A stretch of DNA of 64,000 nt from Trinickia diaoshuihuensis (lineage in GTDB: Bacteria; Pseudomonadota; Gammaproteobacteria; Burkholderiales; Burkholderiaceae). Each line of letters starts with the position of its first letter. The first letter of the stretch is position 1. Below are positions 7,343 through 16,513 of this stretch, piece by piece. The notes below the pieces were generated by a model. It searched no databases. It was not told the origin of the DNA and worked only from the letters and a program-made list of their open reading frames with translations. The stretch spans positions 1 through 64,000 of the forward strand of contig NZ_QUBS01000081.1 in NCBI RefSeq assembly GCF_003390925.1, read 5' to 3'. The position numbers were made by a program, and so were the translations under genes.

Positions 7343-8257
7343 TTACCCGGCTAACCGCGGGGCGCGCGTCACACCACCCTCGACGCATCGAAGCCATTCA
7401 ACGAGTACCTCGCCAATTCGCGCCGCGTGGTCTTCCTGCAAATAATGAAAGCCCGCGCCCAATTCGACTACCCGGATATTGAGCTGCGTTGCCGCGAACT
7501 GCCTGGCGAATGCCGGCGACACCACTGCCCCCGGCGTACCAACGAACAAGAGCTTGGGGTAAGTCGATGTCTTGAGCGCGGCGTGTGCTTCGGTCAGCCA
7601 ACGATGTACGTCTTCGGGGTGTCCCTCGATTGGCAACTCGTTTGCGAATCGCCAGATCGGTTTGCGCGATTCCTCGGTCGGGAAGGGGGCGCGGTAGGCG
7701 GCGAGCTCCTCGTCGGTCAGCGCGCGGTGGATAGACCCCGGCAAGATCCGCTCGAGGAAAAGATTGTCGCGTTCAATGAGGTCCTGGCCGACCCCTGGGG
7801 TGCGGAACTTCCGAAACGTCGCACGCGCTTGGGGATTTTGATGGAAGTCGTCCCAGCTATCGAACGGGCGAATGAACTCCATAAACGCCAAGCCTTTCAC
7901 GCGCTCGGGAAAGCGCGCGGCGAAATGAAATGCGAGCGCGGTACCCCAATCTTGGGCGACGATGTAGAAGCGGTCCAACGCCAACGCTTCGATGAAAGCA
8001 TCGAGGTATCGGACATGGTCGGCAAAGCGGTATTCGATCTCGGGCTTGCCGGATTGCCCGTAGCCGATCAGATCCGGCGCTATGGCTTGGTGAGAGCCTG
8101 CGACAGCGGGCATGATGTTGCGCCAGATATACGACGAGGTGGGATTGCCGTGGAGAAATAGTACGACTGGCGCGCCTTGCGGTCCTTGTTGCCGATAGGC
8201 CATCGTAGAAGCGAGCACTGGCACGCGTGATAGCGAAGGCGTTGCGTTTTGGGACAT
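7343..8257 (-). CDS. dhaA: Haloalkane dehalogenase, DhaA-like
   Basis: A 304-residue alpha/beta-hydrolase that matches haloalkane dehalogenase subfamily II along its length. The nucleophile D103 is in QDWGTAL, the acid E127 is in MEFIRP, and the base H271 is in GFHYLQED. The halide-stabilising pair is N38 (HGNPTSS) and W104, next to the nucleophile. The cap region contains FRTPGVGQDLI and LPIEGHPEDV, as in DhaA. Such enzymes hydrolyse carbon-halogen bonds of haloalkanes to alcohols in the cytoplasm without cofactors. The gene stands alone between a truncated receiver and a truncated hydrolase, with no regulator beside it, which suggests recent arrival or an eroded neighbourhood. A small C-terminal extension (RAPRLAG) is present. 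Confidence 0.85.
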   Translation of the reverse strand: MSQNATPSLSRVPVLASTMAYRQQGPQGAPVVLFLHGNPTSSYIWRNIMPAVAGSHQAIAPDLIGYGQSGKPEIEYRFADHVRYLDAFIEALALDRFYIVAQDWGTALAFHFAARFPERVKGLAFMEFIRPFDSWDDFHQNPQARATFRKFRTPGVGQDLIERDNLFLERILPGSIHRALTDEELAAYRAPFPTEESRKPIWRFANELPIEGHPEDVHRWLTEAHAALKTSTYPKLLFVGTPGAVVSPAFARQFAATQLNIRVVELGAGFHYLQEDHAARIGEVLVEWLRCVEGGVTRAPRLAG

Positions 8258-8531
8258 AGCGGCGCTCCGTGGGAGGTTCGGACTGGAGGTACGAAGTAAT
8301 CCTAGTTACGCGAGCCGCGGTTGATAATAGTGTGCTCGGTGAAGAGACACTGCACTGACAGTGAATAATTCGGCTGGAACGGGAAGGAGCCCGTTTGCCG
8401 CGCTCTTCCCCGCTCCAGACGCCTGCTCTCCGGTAGGTGATGGTCGCGTTCTTCTCGGTATGTGGCGTGAGATGCAAGCTCGCACTGTGCACAGGTGCTC
8501 GACCGCCCGAGGTATGCCGGGAAATGCGTGC
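8258..8531. other. Intergenic between dehalogenase and hydrolase remnant
   Basis: It contains the upstream region of the dehalogenase gene and a stretch that stays open in the plus direction but has no homology to the hydrolase that follows. No promoter boxes or hairpins are convincing here. Confidence 0.4.
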
Positions 8532-9002
8532 ATTTTCCCGATCCCCGGCGTCGGCCCTTGGGAAGAGATTCTGAAAAATCCTCAGCTTTGGCATTGCCGG
8601 TTTGACGGTCCCGACATGGAACGGCTCGTCAAGGGTCGTGAGCGGATCTACCTCGGCCGGTTCTGGAATGACTTCTCGGCTAATCCCAAGAACTTCGATG
8701 AAGCGAGCCGCGTCCATTACGCCAAGCTTTATGCCCGGCCGAATGCGATGCACGACGGCTTCGAGCAGTTTCACGCGTTCGACCAGGACGCTGTCGACGA
8801 CCAGGCGTTCCTGACCAACGGCCCGCTGCCGATCGCGGTCCCGGCCGTCGGCGGCGAGAAATCCTTCGGTCCGGAAATGGTGGTTGTCGCCAAGGCGACC
8901 TTCAGCAATGTACAGGGCGCCGTTATCCCCGACTCGCGCCATTGGTTGATGGAAGAAAACCCCAAGGCCACCGTCACCGCGATCCAGGATTTCATTCGAT
9001 AG
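8532..9002 (+). pseudogene. Alpha/beta hydrolase (epoxide-hydrolase type), C-terminal half
   Basis: From about 8532 to the TAG at 9000-9002 the frame reads the cap and C-terminal region of an epoxide-hydrolase-like protein: PGVGPWEEI, DGPDMERLV, RFWNDFSANP, HYAKLYARP, GFEQFHAFDQDA, and the catalytic base in PDSRHWLMEEN. The usual N-terminal core with the HGFP oxyanion motif and the nucleophile GHDWG is absent; the bases upstream translate to unrelated sequence. About 150 N-terminal residues are missing, so the protein cannot be active. It sits back to back with the dehalogenase. Confidence 0.75.
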
Positions 9003-9027
9003 GCGGCTCGCCTGAACCCAGCTCTGT

Positions 9028-10410
9028 TCAGATTTGCGCCGGTATCCTTATCGAGCTCGGGCATGCCCAAGTCGCACCGGAGTCGTTGGCCGGTACGACG
9101 GAGCCATTGGTACCTAGGGACGTTTTCACGCTGCTATGTCTGCCGACTTGCAACTCGCCGTTGGTAACAGTAAACGCCGACCCGCCGCCGATATTGCTGT
9201 TCGTGATCGAGATCCCCGTATTGCCCGATGCGGGCACGCCCATCAAGCTGTTCGCGAGGCCGATGATTGCGCCCTGCGTACCCGAGCCGGTCGCGATCAC
9301 ATTATCGATAGCGACGTTCGCAATCAGCGGCAGATCCCCGCCCGTCCCCGAGGCGTACGTATAAGTAAACAGAAACGGCTGTTGGACGTTGATCATGCAT
9401 GTGTTCCGGTACGTTACTCCGGTCGTGGCGCCGCTGTCTTTCGCAGTCTGATCCGTCTTGATTCGGTAGCCGTAGTCCGTTCCGTTGAATTCGACATTGC
9501 CGACCGTCACCTGCGAGACCCCAGGATCGGCGAGCGTATGTCCGGCCGCTTCCTGACCGCCGATCGAGATTCCATGGCCGCCACCCACCACGCAGTTGCT
9601 GATGTTGACGTTGGTCGTTGCCGCTTGACCGGCGTTGGACTTGATCGCGATGTCGTCGTCACCGGTGTCGAGCAAGCAATTCTTGATCGTCGCGACATCG
9701 GTGCCGATGATGTCGATAGCGTCCGTGTTCGGTGCGAGGTCCTGACCGCTCGAATTGCGATTGGGGTTCGCATAGATCCAGACGCCGTCGATCGTCACGT
9801 TCTTCGAGCCTGACTCGATGACGAGTTGCTCCTTCGGCGAATTGCGAATGATCAATGCGTTGCTTGGGTCGTTCGATGCGGTGGGAAATGCCACCACCGA
9901 TTGCGGCTTACCGGTATCCGTAAAATTCGCCCCAACCTGAATGTTCGAGCCGGTAATGGCGATCAGTTTCGGGCGAGCGGTGTTGCTCTTGCCGACCGCG
10001 CTCGGCCAGTAGGCCTGTCCGTCGCCGTCGATCGCGCCCGCGCCCGTGATGGTGACATTGGAAACCTTACTGCCCACCAGCATCGCGCTATCCGATGGTT
10101 GCGACGGCGAGCCCTTGAGCGTGAACCCTTTCTCGAGCTTGAGGACGATGTTGCTTGCCAAACTCACGCTCGTGATGACGGCGGTCGATACGCCGTTGTT
10201 CGCGGTGAGATCGATCAGGCCAGGACTGCTGCTGGTCCCTGCGCACTGAGTGATCGCCGCTTGAAGATTGGCGGTGTTTTGGCTCGACGACGAACTCCAC
10301 TGAGGCGTGCTGCACGGTGCGGCGTCGGCTGCGCGGTGCATCAATAGAAGGGTAGTCGACAAACCCATCCCGAGCGCGAGCATGATGGTTCTCTTTGTTC
10401 TCATCAGCAT
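9028..10410 (-). CDS. Secreted polygalacturonase, glycoside hydrolase family 28
   Basis: A 460-residue protein with a signal peptide (basic MLMRTKR, hydrophobic core, cleavage near residue 30 after ADA). The right-handed beta-helix body bears the GH28 signatures: NTD at 228-230, the catalytic GDDD at 250-253, GHG at 278-280 and RIKT at 316-319. The enzyme cleaves alpha-1,4-galacturonan by inversion, releasing galacturonate oligomers outside the cytoplasm. The NTD motif is followed by Ala where many members have Gly (NTDA versus NTDG). The gene is 71 bases downstream of an anion-type MFS gene on the same strand, making a small uptake-and-degradation operon for pectin. Confidence 0.85.
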   Translation of the reverse strand: MLMRTKRTIMLALGMGLSTTLLLMHRAADAAPCSTPQWSSSSSQNTANLQAAITQCAGTSSSPGLIDLTANNGVSTAVITSVSLASNIVLKLEKGFTLKGSPSQPSDSAMLVGSKVSNVTITGAGAIDGDGQAYWPSAVGKSNTARPKLIAITGSNIQVGANFTDTGKPQSVVAFPTASNDPSNALIIRNSPKEQLVIESGSKNVTIDGVWIYANPNRNSSGQDLAPNTDAIDIIGTDVATIKNCLLDTGDDDIAIKSNAGQAATTNVNISNCVVGGGHGISIGGQEAAGHTLADPGVSQVTVGNVEFNGTDYGYRIKTDQTAKDSGATTGVTYRNTCMINVQQPFLFTYTYASGTGGDLPLIANVAIDNVIATGSGTQGAIIGLANSLMGVPASGNTGISITNSNIGGGSAFTVTNGELQVGRHSSVKTSLGTNGSVVPANDSGATWACPSSIRIPAQI

Positions 10411-10481
10411 CTCCTTTCATAGTAGAGGGGGTTCTACACAGCGCGTAAATTCGTCCATGCGTCGCGTCGGTTTCGGATAAG

Positions 10482-11828
10482 TCAAGCAGGCCGCAACTCG
10501 ACACGTTCAATCTTCTTGACGATCACCAGATAGCTGAACACGGTCACGATCGCATTAACGCCGACAAAAGCGAGCGCGCCGTTGAACGAGCCTTGCGTTG
10601 CCACGAGGTAGCCGATCACGATCGGCGTGACGATGCCCGCGACGTTGCCGAACATATTGAACAAGGAGCCCGACAAGCCGATTGCCTCCTTCGGCGCGGT
10701 ATCGGCAATCACGGCCCAGCCAAGCGCGCCCAATCCTTTGCCGAAAAACGCGGCGGACATGAGCGCGACGACGATCCAGTCGCTGTCCACGTAGTTGCAG
10801 CCGATGATGCAAGTGGACAGCAACATGCCGCCGACGATCGGGACCTTGCGAGCCACGGTCAACGAGCGGCCGGCGCGGATTAGCGCATCGGATGTGACGC
10901 CTCCCAACACGCCTCCCAAAAAGCCGCAGATGGCCGGAAGCGATGCCACGAAACCGGCCTGCAGGATGGTCATGTGCCGGGCCTGCACGAGGTAGATCGG
11001 AAACCAGGTAAGGAAGAAGTACGTCAGCACGTTGATGCAGTACTGCGCGAGATAGACGCCGAGCAGCATTCGGTTACCCAGCAACTGCCGAACGACAGCC
11101 CAGCTCGCGCCTTTGCGTTCGGCCGGCGCCGTATTCCGCCGGCTGGTCGCAAGTCCGCCGCCTTGTACGATGTGTTCGAGTTCCTCGCGATTCACGCGCG
11201 GATGATCGGCCGGATTCTTCATGGCCTTCAACCACAGGCATCCGATGACGAGTCCCCCCACGCCCATCACGACGTAGACCTGGCGCCATCCGCAAACGTG
11301 CGTGATCCATGCCATGAGCGGTGTGAACACCACGGCCGCGAAATACTGCGCCGAATTGAATAGCGCCGACGCCGTGCCGCGTTCGTGCGCCGGGAACCAC
11401 GTCGCGACCACCTTTGCGTTGGCCGGGAAGGCCGGCGCTTCCGCCGCGCCCATCGCGAAGCGCAGCGCAAACAGGGCGGCGATCGCGGCTCCCGCGCTGC
11501 CGAGCAAACCGATCGAGCTCTGCAACAACGTGAAGACCGACCACAGCACGATACTGCCCGCATAGACGCGGCGCGCGCCGAACCGGTCGAGTACCCAGCC
11601 GGCGGGTACTTGCGCGAGGACGTACGCCCAACTGAAAGCCGAGAAGATATACCCCATGCGGATAGCATCCAGCCCGAACTCGGTGCGGATGGCCGAACCC
11701 GTGACCGAAAGCGTCGCGCGATCGGCGTAATTGAGCGTCGTGATAACGAAGATCAACGCGAGGATGAAGTAACGGACCTTCGTGCGCCTCGCGACTTCGG
11801 TCGAAGCTGCAGTGCGGCTCAAAGCCAT
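10482..11828 (-). CDS. MFS transporter, anion:cation symporter family (hexuronate/glucarate type)
   Basis: A 448-residue, 12-segment permease. The first segment carries the ACS-family signature LNYADRATLSV, and the 2-3 loop has GWVLDRFGARRVY. The region AFALRFAMGAAEAPAFPANAKV matches the GudP/GarP/ExuT-like branch, which import glucarate, galactarate or hexuronates with protons. The downstream GH28 gene fits uptake of galacturonate or its oxidised product galactarate. The substrate is inferred from that pairing. It is divergent from the chemoreceptor gene, with about 270 bases between them. Confidence 0.85.
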   Translation of the reverse strand: MALSRTAASTEVARRTKVRYFILALIFVITTLNYADRATLSVTGSAIRTEFGLDAIRMGYIFSAFSWAYVLAQVPAGWVLDRFGARRVYAGSIVLWSVFTLLQSSIGLLGSAGAAIAALFALRFAMGAAEAPAFPANAKVVATWFPAHERGTASALFNSAQYFAAVVFTPLMAWITHVCGWRQVYVVMGVGGLVIGCLWLKAMKNPADHPRVNREELEHIVQGGGLATSRRNTAPAERKGASWAVVRQLLGNRMLLGVYLAQYCINVLTYFFLTWFPIYLVQARHMTILQAGFVASLPAICGFLGGVLGGVTSDALIRAGRSLTVARKVPIVGGMLLSTCIIGCNYVDSDWIVVALMSAAFFGKGLGALGWAVIADTAPKEAIGLSGSLFNMFGNVAGIVTPIVIGYLVATQGSFNGALAFVGVNAIVTVFSYLVIVKKIERVELRPA

Positions 11829-12097
11829 GTTGATGGACCCTTGTTGTGCGGACTACGACGCCTCGAATGCAATGCGGCACGTTGTCTGACATTGGACGAA
11901 TTTGTAAGGGAGGATCGTATAGCTCATGAGGCGCGGAATCAATGTCGATTGGACGGAATGTCGCAGAATTGAGGGTAAACGTGGATTTCACCAAGCATGC
12001 CGGGCAATGGACGATAGCGACATTGTTAGACAACTTGGGTTGGCGGGGAATGCGCGTTCATGACCTGATTGATATACAAGATTCGGATGGGAAATCG

Positions 12098-13675
12098 ATG
12101 CGCAACATGACGGTGAGAGCGAGCCTGCTCGCGGTATTGGTTCTTTTCGGTGTGATGATCGCGATCGGCGGCATCGCAGGGGTGCTTGCCCTCGCTCAAG
12201 CCAATGCCAACGGGCAGCGCTTACGCGAAATCGCGCGAGAGACGATCCTCGTGAACGATGGGTATAAAGAAACGACGCGCACACGTTCGGCGCTCGTTCG
12301 CGCGTATAGCGCGCTTAAAGAGCGTAACGATACGGTCACGCGCGATGCGGCGCTGCAAAGCGCCAGCAAGACGTTCGAGCTCGCGGCGCATGACACGCAG
12401 GCACTGCAAAACGCGCCTCGATTCGAGGGCATGGACGAGGCATTGAGGGGGCAGCTCGTCGAATCGTCGACTAGCCTGGCCGCCACGCTCGCGCGCGCGA
12501 CCGCGGCGTTGCGCAACGGCGATGCCAGTGCTTACGCGGCGATCAACGATAGCGATATCACCGCCGCGGGCGCGGCCTATTCGGTCAACGTGGAGAAGTT
12601 CCAGCAGCTTGCGAACCAGCTCTCGGAAGCGGCACTTGCGCAAGGCAACTTGCGTTATCGGTGGGTGATCGGCCTCGTGGGCGTCGGTGTGGCGCTGGCA
12701 CTGGCGCTCGTCGCCGGTAGCCATTTCGTTCTGCAAGGTACGGTGTCGCGGCCGCTGGCCGACGCTTGCACCGTACTTGACCGTATCGCATCGAACGATC
12801 TGACCGTCGAGGTTCCCCCCGCGGGGCGCAACGAAATCGGGTTGCTGTTCGCCTCGATGCGCCGCATGCAGGCCGGCTTGTCGCGCACGGTGGCCGGCGT
12901 GCGCGATAGTTGCGACGCCATCCACGTGGCCGCACGGGAGATCGCCGCGGGCAATCTCGATCTGTCCAGCCGCACGGAGCAGCAATCGGCCGCGCTAGAG
13001 GAGACGGCGGCCAGCATGGAAGAACTGACCTCCACCGTGAAGCAAAACGCCGCGAACGCCTCGCAAGCCAGCACGTTGGCATCCGATGCGGCCGAACGCG
13101 CCCGGCGCGGCGGCGAGGTCGTGGACCGCGCTGTCCAGACGATGAGGGAGATCAGCGCCAGCTCACGCAAGATCGCTGAAATCACGGGCATGATCGACAG
13201 CATCGCGTTTCAGACGAACATTCTTGCGCTGAACGCCGCGGTGGAGTCCGCTCGTGCCGGCGAGCAAGGCCGCGGCTTCGCAGTAGTCGCAGGTGAAGTA
13301 CGTACGCTCGCGCAGCGCAGCGCGAGCGCGGCTCGCGAGATCAAAGCGCTCATCGCCAGCTCTATCGAAGATGTCCGCAACGGCAACGCATTCGTCGCTC
13401 AAGCCGGCGAGGCAATGGGCGAGATCGTCGATGCGGTCGGCAACGTCGCCGCGATCATGGCCGAGATCACCACGGCCACCGGTGAACAGACCGTGGGTAT
13501 CGAGCAGGTGGGCATCGCCGTCGGCCAAATGGATGCAGTCACGCAGCAAAACGCGGCGCTCGTGGAACAGGCGGCTGCCGCGGCGAGTGCGCTCGAACAT
13601 CAGGCGCAATCGATGAAGGATGCGGTGTCCGTGTTTCGTGTCGGTGCCATGACGCGCAGCGGCGCGCTGGCCTGA
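12098..13675 (+). CDS. Methyl-accepting chemotaxis protein (Tar/Tsr type)
   Basis: A 525-residue chemoreceptor. There is a first membrane segment at residues 7-30, a four-helix periplasmic domain to about residue 185, a second membrane segment (VIGLVGVGVALALALVAG), a HAMP domain and a long cytoplasmic coiled coil. The signalling tip is the classical GIxxIAFQTNILALNAAVEAAR-like stretch (seen as IDSIAFQTNILALNAAVES). No C-terminal CheR-binding pentapeptide is evident. The ATG at 12098 is chosen because the membrane segment follows at the normal distance; the frame is open to 11942. It is next to the pectin genes and a secreted lactonase, so it may sense sugar acids, which is inference. Confidence 0.85.
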   Translation: MRNMTVRASLLAVLVLFGVMIAIGGIAGVLALAQANANGQRLREIARETILVNDGYKETTRTRSALVRAYSALKERNDTVTRDAALQSASKTFELAAHDTQALQNAPRFEGMDEALRGQLVESSTSLAATLARATAALRNGDASAYAAINDSDITAAGAAYSVNVEKFQQLANQLSEAALAQGNLRYRWVIGLVGVGVALALALVAGSHFVLQGTVSRPLADACTVLDRIASNDLTVEVPPAGRNEIGLLFASMRRMQAGLSRTVAGVRDSCDAIHVAAREIAAGNLDLSSRTEQQSAALEETAASMEELTSTVKQNAANASQASTLASDAAERARRGGEVVDRAVQTMREISASSRKIAEITGMIDSIAFQTNILALNAAVESARAGEQGRGFAVVAGEVRTLAQRSASAAREIKALIASSIEDVRNGNAFVAQAGEAMGEIVDAVGNVAAIMAEITTATGEQTVGIEQVGIAVGQMDAVTQQNAALVEQAAAAASALEHQAQSMKDAVSVFRVGAMTRSGALA

Positions 13676-13719
13676 ACGATGCGCGGATCGACAACGAAAA
13701 CAACACGAGAAGGAGCGTC

Positions 13720-14817
13720 ATGAAAACAAAGGGGCCCTTGCGCCATTTCATCTTCGGCGTCTTGGGGCTTGCTGCCTCGCTCGCCGTCCACGCGGCGACT
13801 TTCGTCTATGTCGCTAATGCCGACAGCCGCGATATCTCCGTGTTTCGCACCGATGCGCAAAGCGGCGCACTCACCGGTATCGAGACGGTGCCGGTAGGCG
13901 GCACCGTGATGCCGATGGCGCTATCGCCCGATCACCACAAGCTGTACGCGGCGTTGCGCTCGGAGCCGTACAGTGTCGTGACGTTCGCGATCAACCCGCT
14001 GGACGGCAAACTGACCGAACTCGCCCGCGCGCCGCTCGCACAGAGCATGGCCTATCTGTCCGTCGATGAGAGCGGGCGTTATCTGCTCAGCGCGTCGTAC
14101 GGCGGCAACTTGCTGGCGGTGAATCGAATCGATGGCAACGGCGTGGCGGGCGAAGTGCTGCAGACGGTGAAGACAGGCCCGATGGCGCACGCCATCCGTA
14201 CCTCGGCGGACAACCGCTATGCCTTCGCCTCGGTGCTCGGCGCCGATGCGTGGTTGCGATTGAAGTTCGATAGCCACACCGGCACGCTGACAGAAGATCC
14301 GATGCCGGCCTACGCTTTGCCGAAGGGCTCAGGCCCGCGCCACTTCGTATTCTCGCCGGATGGGCGTTTCGCTTATCTCATCGACGAATTGGACGGGAAG
14401 CTGCACGTGCTTGCGCTCCGTGGGGCCGGTCAGACGGTGAAACCGATTCAGACGATCTCGATCTTGCCGCCGGACTTCTCGGGCGATAAGCCTTGGGGTG
14501 CAGACTTGCACCTCGCGCTGGACGGCCGTTTTCTCTATACGTCGGAGCGCACGTCGAGCACGTTGGCTGTCTATCGCGTGAACCGGGTGACGGGCGAGCT
14601 CACGCGCATCAATACCTATGCGACGGAACGACAGCCGCGCGGCTTCAACATCGCACCATCCGGACGCTACTTGTTCGCCGTGGGACAACGATCGACGACA
14701 TTGAGCGCCTATCGCATCGACGCGCGAACAGGTGCGCTCGACCGGATCGGTCAGTACCCGGTCGGCAAGGGGGCGAATTGGGTGGAGGTCGTGCAGTTCG
14801 ATGGGTCGAACGAATAG
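13720..14817 (+). CDS. Lactonase-family beta-propeller (6-phosphogluconolactonase YbhE-like), exported
   Basis: A 365-residue protein with a signal peptide (MKTKGPLRHF, hydrophobic core, cleavage near residue 26 after VHA) followed by a seven-bladed propeller of the lactonase/YbhE family. Repeated blades include VYVANADSRDISVF, YLSVDESGRYLL, HFVFSPDGRFAY and LYTSERTSSTLAVYRV. Cytoplasmic relatives hydrolyse 6-phosphogluconolactone; exported ones probably act on other sugar lactones. A good ribosome site (GAAGGAG) precedes the ATG. It lies 44 bases after the chemoreceptor stop, so both may share a transcript. The link to galacturonate metabolism is suggestive only. Confidence 0.8.
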   Translation: MKTKGPLRHFIFGVLGLAASLAVHAATFVYVANADSRDISVFRTDAQSGALTGIETVPVGGTVMPMALSPDHHKLYAALRSEPYSVVTFAINPLDGKLTELARAPLAQSMAYLSVDESGRYLLSASYGGNLLAVNRIDGNGVAGEVLQTVKTGPMAHAIRTSADNRYAFASVLGADAWLRLKFDSHTGTLTEDPMPAYALPKGSGPRHFVFSPDGRFAYLIDELDGKLHVLALRGAGQTVKPIQTISILPPDFSGDKPWGADLHLALDGRFLYTSERTSSTLAVYRVNRVTGELTRINTYATERQPRGFNIAPSGRYLFAVGQRSTTLSAYRIDARTGALDRIGQYPVGKGANWVEVVQFDGSNE

Positions 14818-14862
14818 CGCGATGTGGCGCGGGGCGTAAGCCGCGCGGTGCGCAAATGACCG

Positions 14863-14889
14863 GCCGCCCGACGGAGGGCTTCGGGCGGC
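14863..14889. terminator. Hairpin between convergent genes
   Basis: GCCGCCCGA (14863-14871) pairs perfectly over 9 bp with TCGGGCGGC (14881-14889), with a 9-base loop. It lies between the convergent lactonase and old-yellow-enzyme genes and could stop transcription from both sides. No T-run follows. Confidence 0.5.
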
Positions 14890-14907
14890 ACGTTCGCGAG
14901 GCGTGGG

Positions 14908-16023
14908 TCACGCCGCCGTTTGCGTGAGGGACGGATAGTCGGTCAGGCCGCGTGCGCCGCCGCCGAAGAGCGTTTTGCGGTCGTGCTTGGCCAGCGCGGC
15001 CCCCGTGCGTAGACGCTCGGGCAAGTCGGGATTCGCGACGAACGGGCGCCCGAATCCGATGAGATCGGCCCAGCCGGCGGCAATCGCTTCGCGTGCGCGC
15101 TCGGCGGTATACGCGCCCGCATAGATCAGCACGCCGGGGTATGCCGCGCGCAGTTGCCGCTTGAATTGAACCGGCATCTCCGGCGCGTCGTCCCAGTCGG
15201 CTTCGGCGATATGCACATAGCCGACGCCGAGTTCGCCGAGCAAGGTCGCCGCGGCGAGATACGTGGTCTGCGGGTCGTCGTCGACGCAGCCGTTCAGCGT
15301 GGTCAGCGGCGCGAGGCGCACGCCGACGCGCGAGGCGTCGCCCGCACCTTCGATGAGTGCTTGAGCGACCTCGCGCAGGAAGCGCAAGCGGTTCTCGAGC
15401 GAGCCGCCGTATGCGTCGGTACGCGTATTCGCGTTCGAGTCGATGAACTGGTTCACCAGATAGCCGTTCGCGCCGTGCAGCTCGACGCCGTCGAAGCCCG
15501 CGTCGACCGCATTACGCGCGGCGATGCGGTATTGATCGACGATCTCGCGGATTTCGTCGATGGATAGCGCGCGCGGCTCGGACGCTTGCACGAAACCCGG
15601 CGTGCTGCCGTCTTCACCGGCGATGAATACGTTCACGCCCGTCGCCTGGATCGGCGAGGACGATACCGGTTGCCGGCCGCCGAGCAGGCTCGTGTGACTG
15701 AGGCGGCCCACGTGCCACAGTTGCGCGAAGATGCGGCCACGTGCGGCGTGGACGGCATCTGTGACCTTGCGCCAGCCCGCCACTTGCGACGGCGTGTGAA
15801 TGCCCGGCGTCCATGCATATCCCTTGCCCAGTGGCGCGATGTAAGTGCCTTCACTGACGATGAGCCCCGCACTCGCGCGTTGCGCGTAATAGGCGGCCAT
15901 CAGTTCGTTGGCTTCGTCGCCGGGCTGGCTCGCGCGCGAGCGCGTCATCGGCGGCATGACAATGCGGTTGGGCAGCGTCAGCGCGCCCAATTGCAGCGGT
16001 CGGAATAGCGGATCTTGGGTCAT
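14908..16023 (-). CDS. nemA: Old yellow enzyme family alkene reductase (NemA-like)
   Basis: A 371-residue FMN-dependent ene-reductase with the OYE TIM-barrel. It begins PLFRPLQLGALTLPNRIVM; the substrate-anchoring pair is H183 and N186 in ELHGANGYL, with the proton-donor region just behind (Y188). The phosphate-binding end is IGFGRPFVANPDLPERL. It reduces activated C=C bonds or nitro groups of electrophiles with NAD(P)H. It is the last gene of a run from LysR through MFS, LLM and a truncated aldo-keto reductase on the same strand, 15 bases after the last of these. Confidence 0.9.
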   Translation of the reverse strand: MTQDPLFRPLQLGALTLPNRIVMPPMTRSRASQPGDEANELMAAYYAQRASAGLIVSEGTYIAPLGKGYAWTPGIHTPSQVAGWRKVTDAVHAARGRIFAQLWHVGRLSHTSLLGGRQPVSSSPIQATGVNVFIAGEDGSTPGFVQASEPRALSIDEIREIVDQYRIAARNAVDAGFDGVELHGANGYLVNQFIDSNANTRTDAYGGSLENRLRFLREVAQALIEGAGDASRVGVRLAPLTTLNGCVDDDPQTTYLAAATLLGELGVGYVHIAEADWDDAPEMPVQFKRQLRAAYPGVLIYAGAYTAERAREAIAAGWADLIGFGRPFVANPDLPERLRTGAALAKHDRKTLFGGGARGLTDYPSLTQTAA

Positions 16024-16038
16024 GATGTTCGTCCTGTT

Positions 16039-16464
16039 CTATGCCCGCGGCCGGTTCGCCGTGGACGTGTAGTTCGATACGCCGATCTGTTTCGTGAGGC
16101 CTTGCGACTTCGCCTCGGCGAGTGCGCTCATGAATTCCTCGAGCGAGACGCCGTTGCCGGGCGCGGGCCAGTGGATCAGCGTGAGATCGACTGCGTCGGT
16201 GCGTAGTTTCTTGAGGCTGTCTTTGAGGCTGGGAATCAGTTTCTCGCGCGCGTAGTTCTCGACCCAGATCTTGGTGGTCAGAACGAGGTCCTTGCGCGCG
16301 ATGCCCGATGCGGCGATTGCTTCGCCGATTTCGGCCTCGTTGCCGTAGATCTGCGCGGTGTCGATCGCCCGGTAACCGGCTTCAAGGCCGTTGCGGACCG
16401 AATCGATGACGACCTGGCCTTGCAGGCGGAACGTGCCGAGGCCGAATGCTGGAATCTTGCTCAT
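16039..16464 (-). pseudogene. Aldo/keto reductase (DkgB-like), N-terminal half only
   Basis: The 141-codon frame matches 2,5-diketo-D-gluconate reductase B from its start ([13 protein letters not shown]). It retains all four catalytic positions: D35 and Y40 in [12 protein letters not shown]65 in TTKIW, H98 in LIHWP. Similarity ends abruptly after IGVSNYT at about residue 133, where the frame reads STANRPRA and stops. Full members are about 270 residues, so the second half of the barrel with the NADPH-phosphate site is missing and the product should not fold. The 3' end lies 15 bases before the OYE start, so an internal deletion removed the rest while keeping the gene order. Confidence 0.75.
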
Positions 16465-16513
16465 CGTATGCTCCTAAGAGAGGCGAATATCGCGTATGAA
16501 GTTGGCGTGAGCG

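Noticed and set aside
8306-8533. Minus-strand frame before the hydrolase remnant
   Set aside because: No homology and no ribosome site; probably chance in high-G+C DNA.
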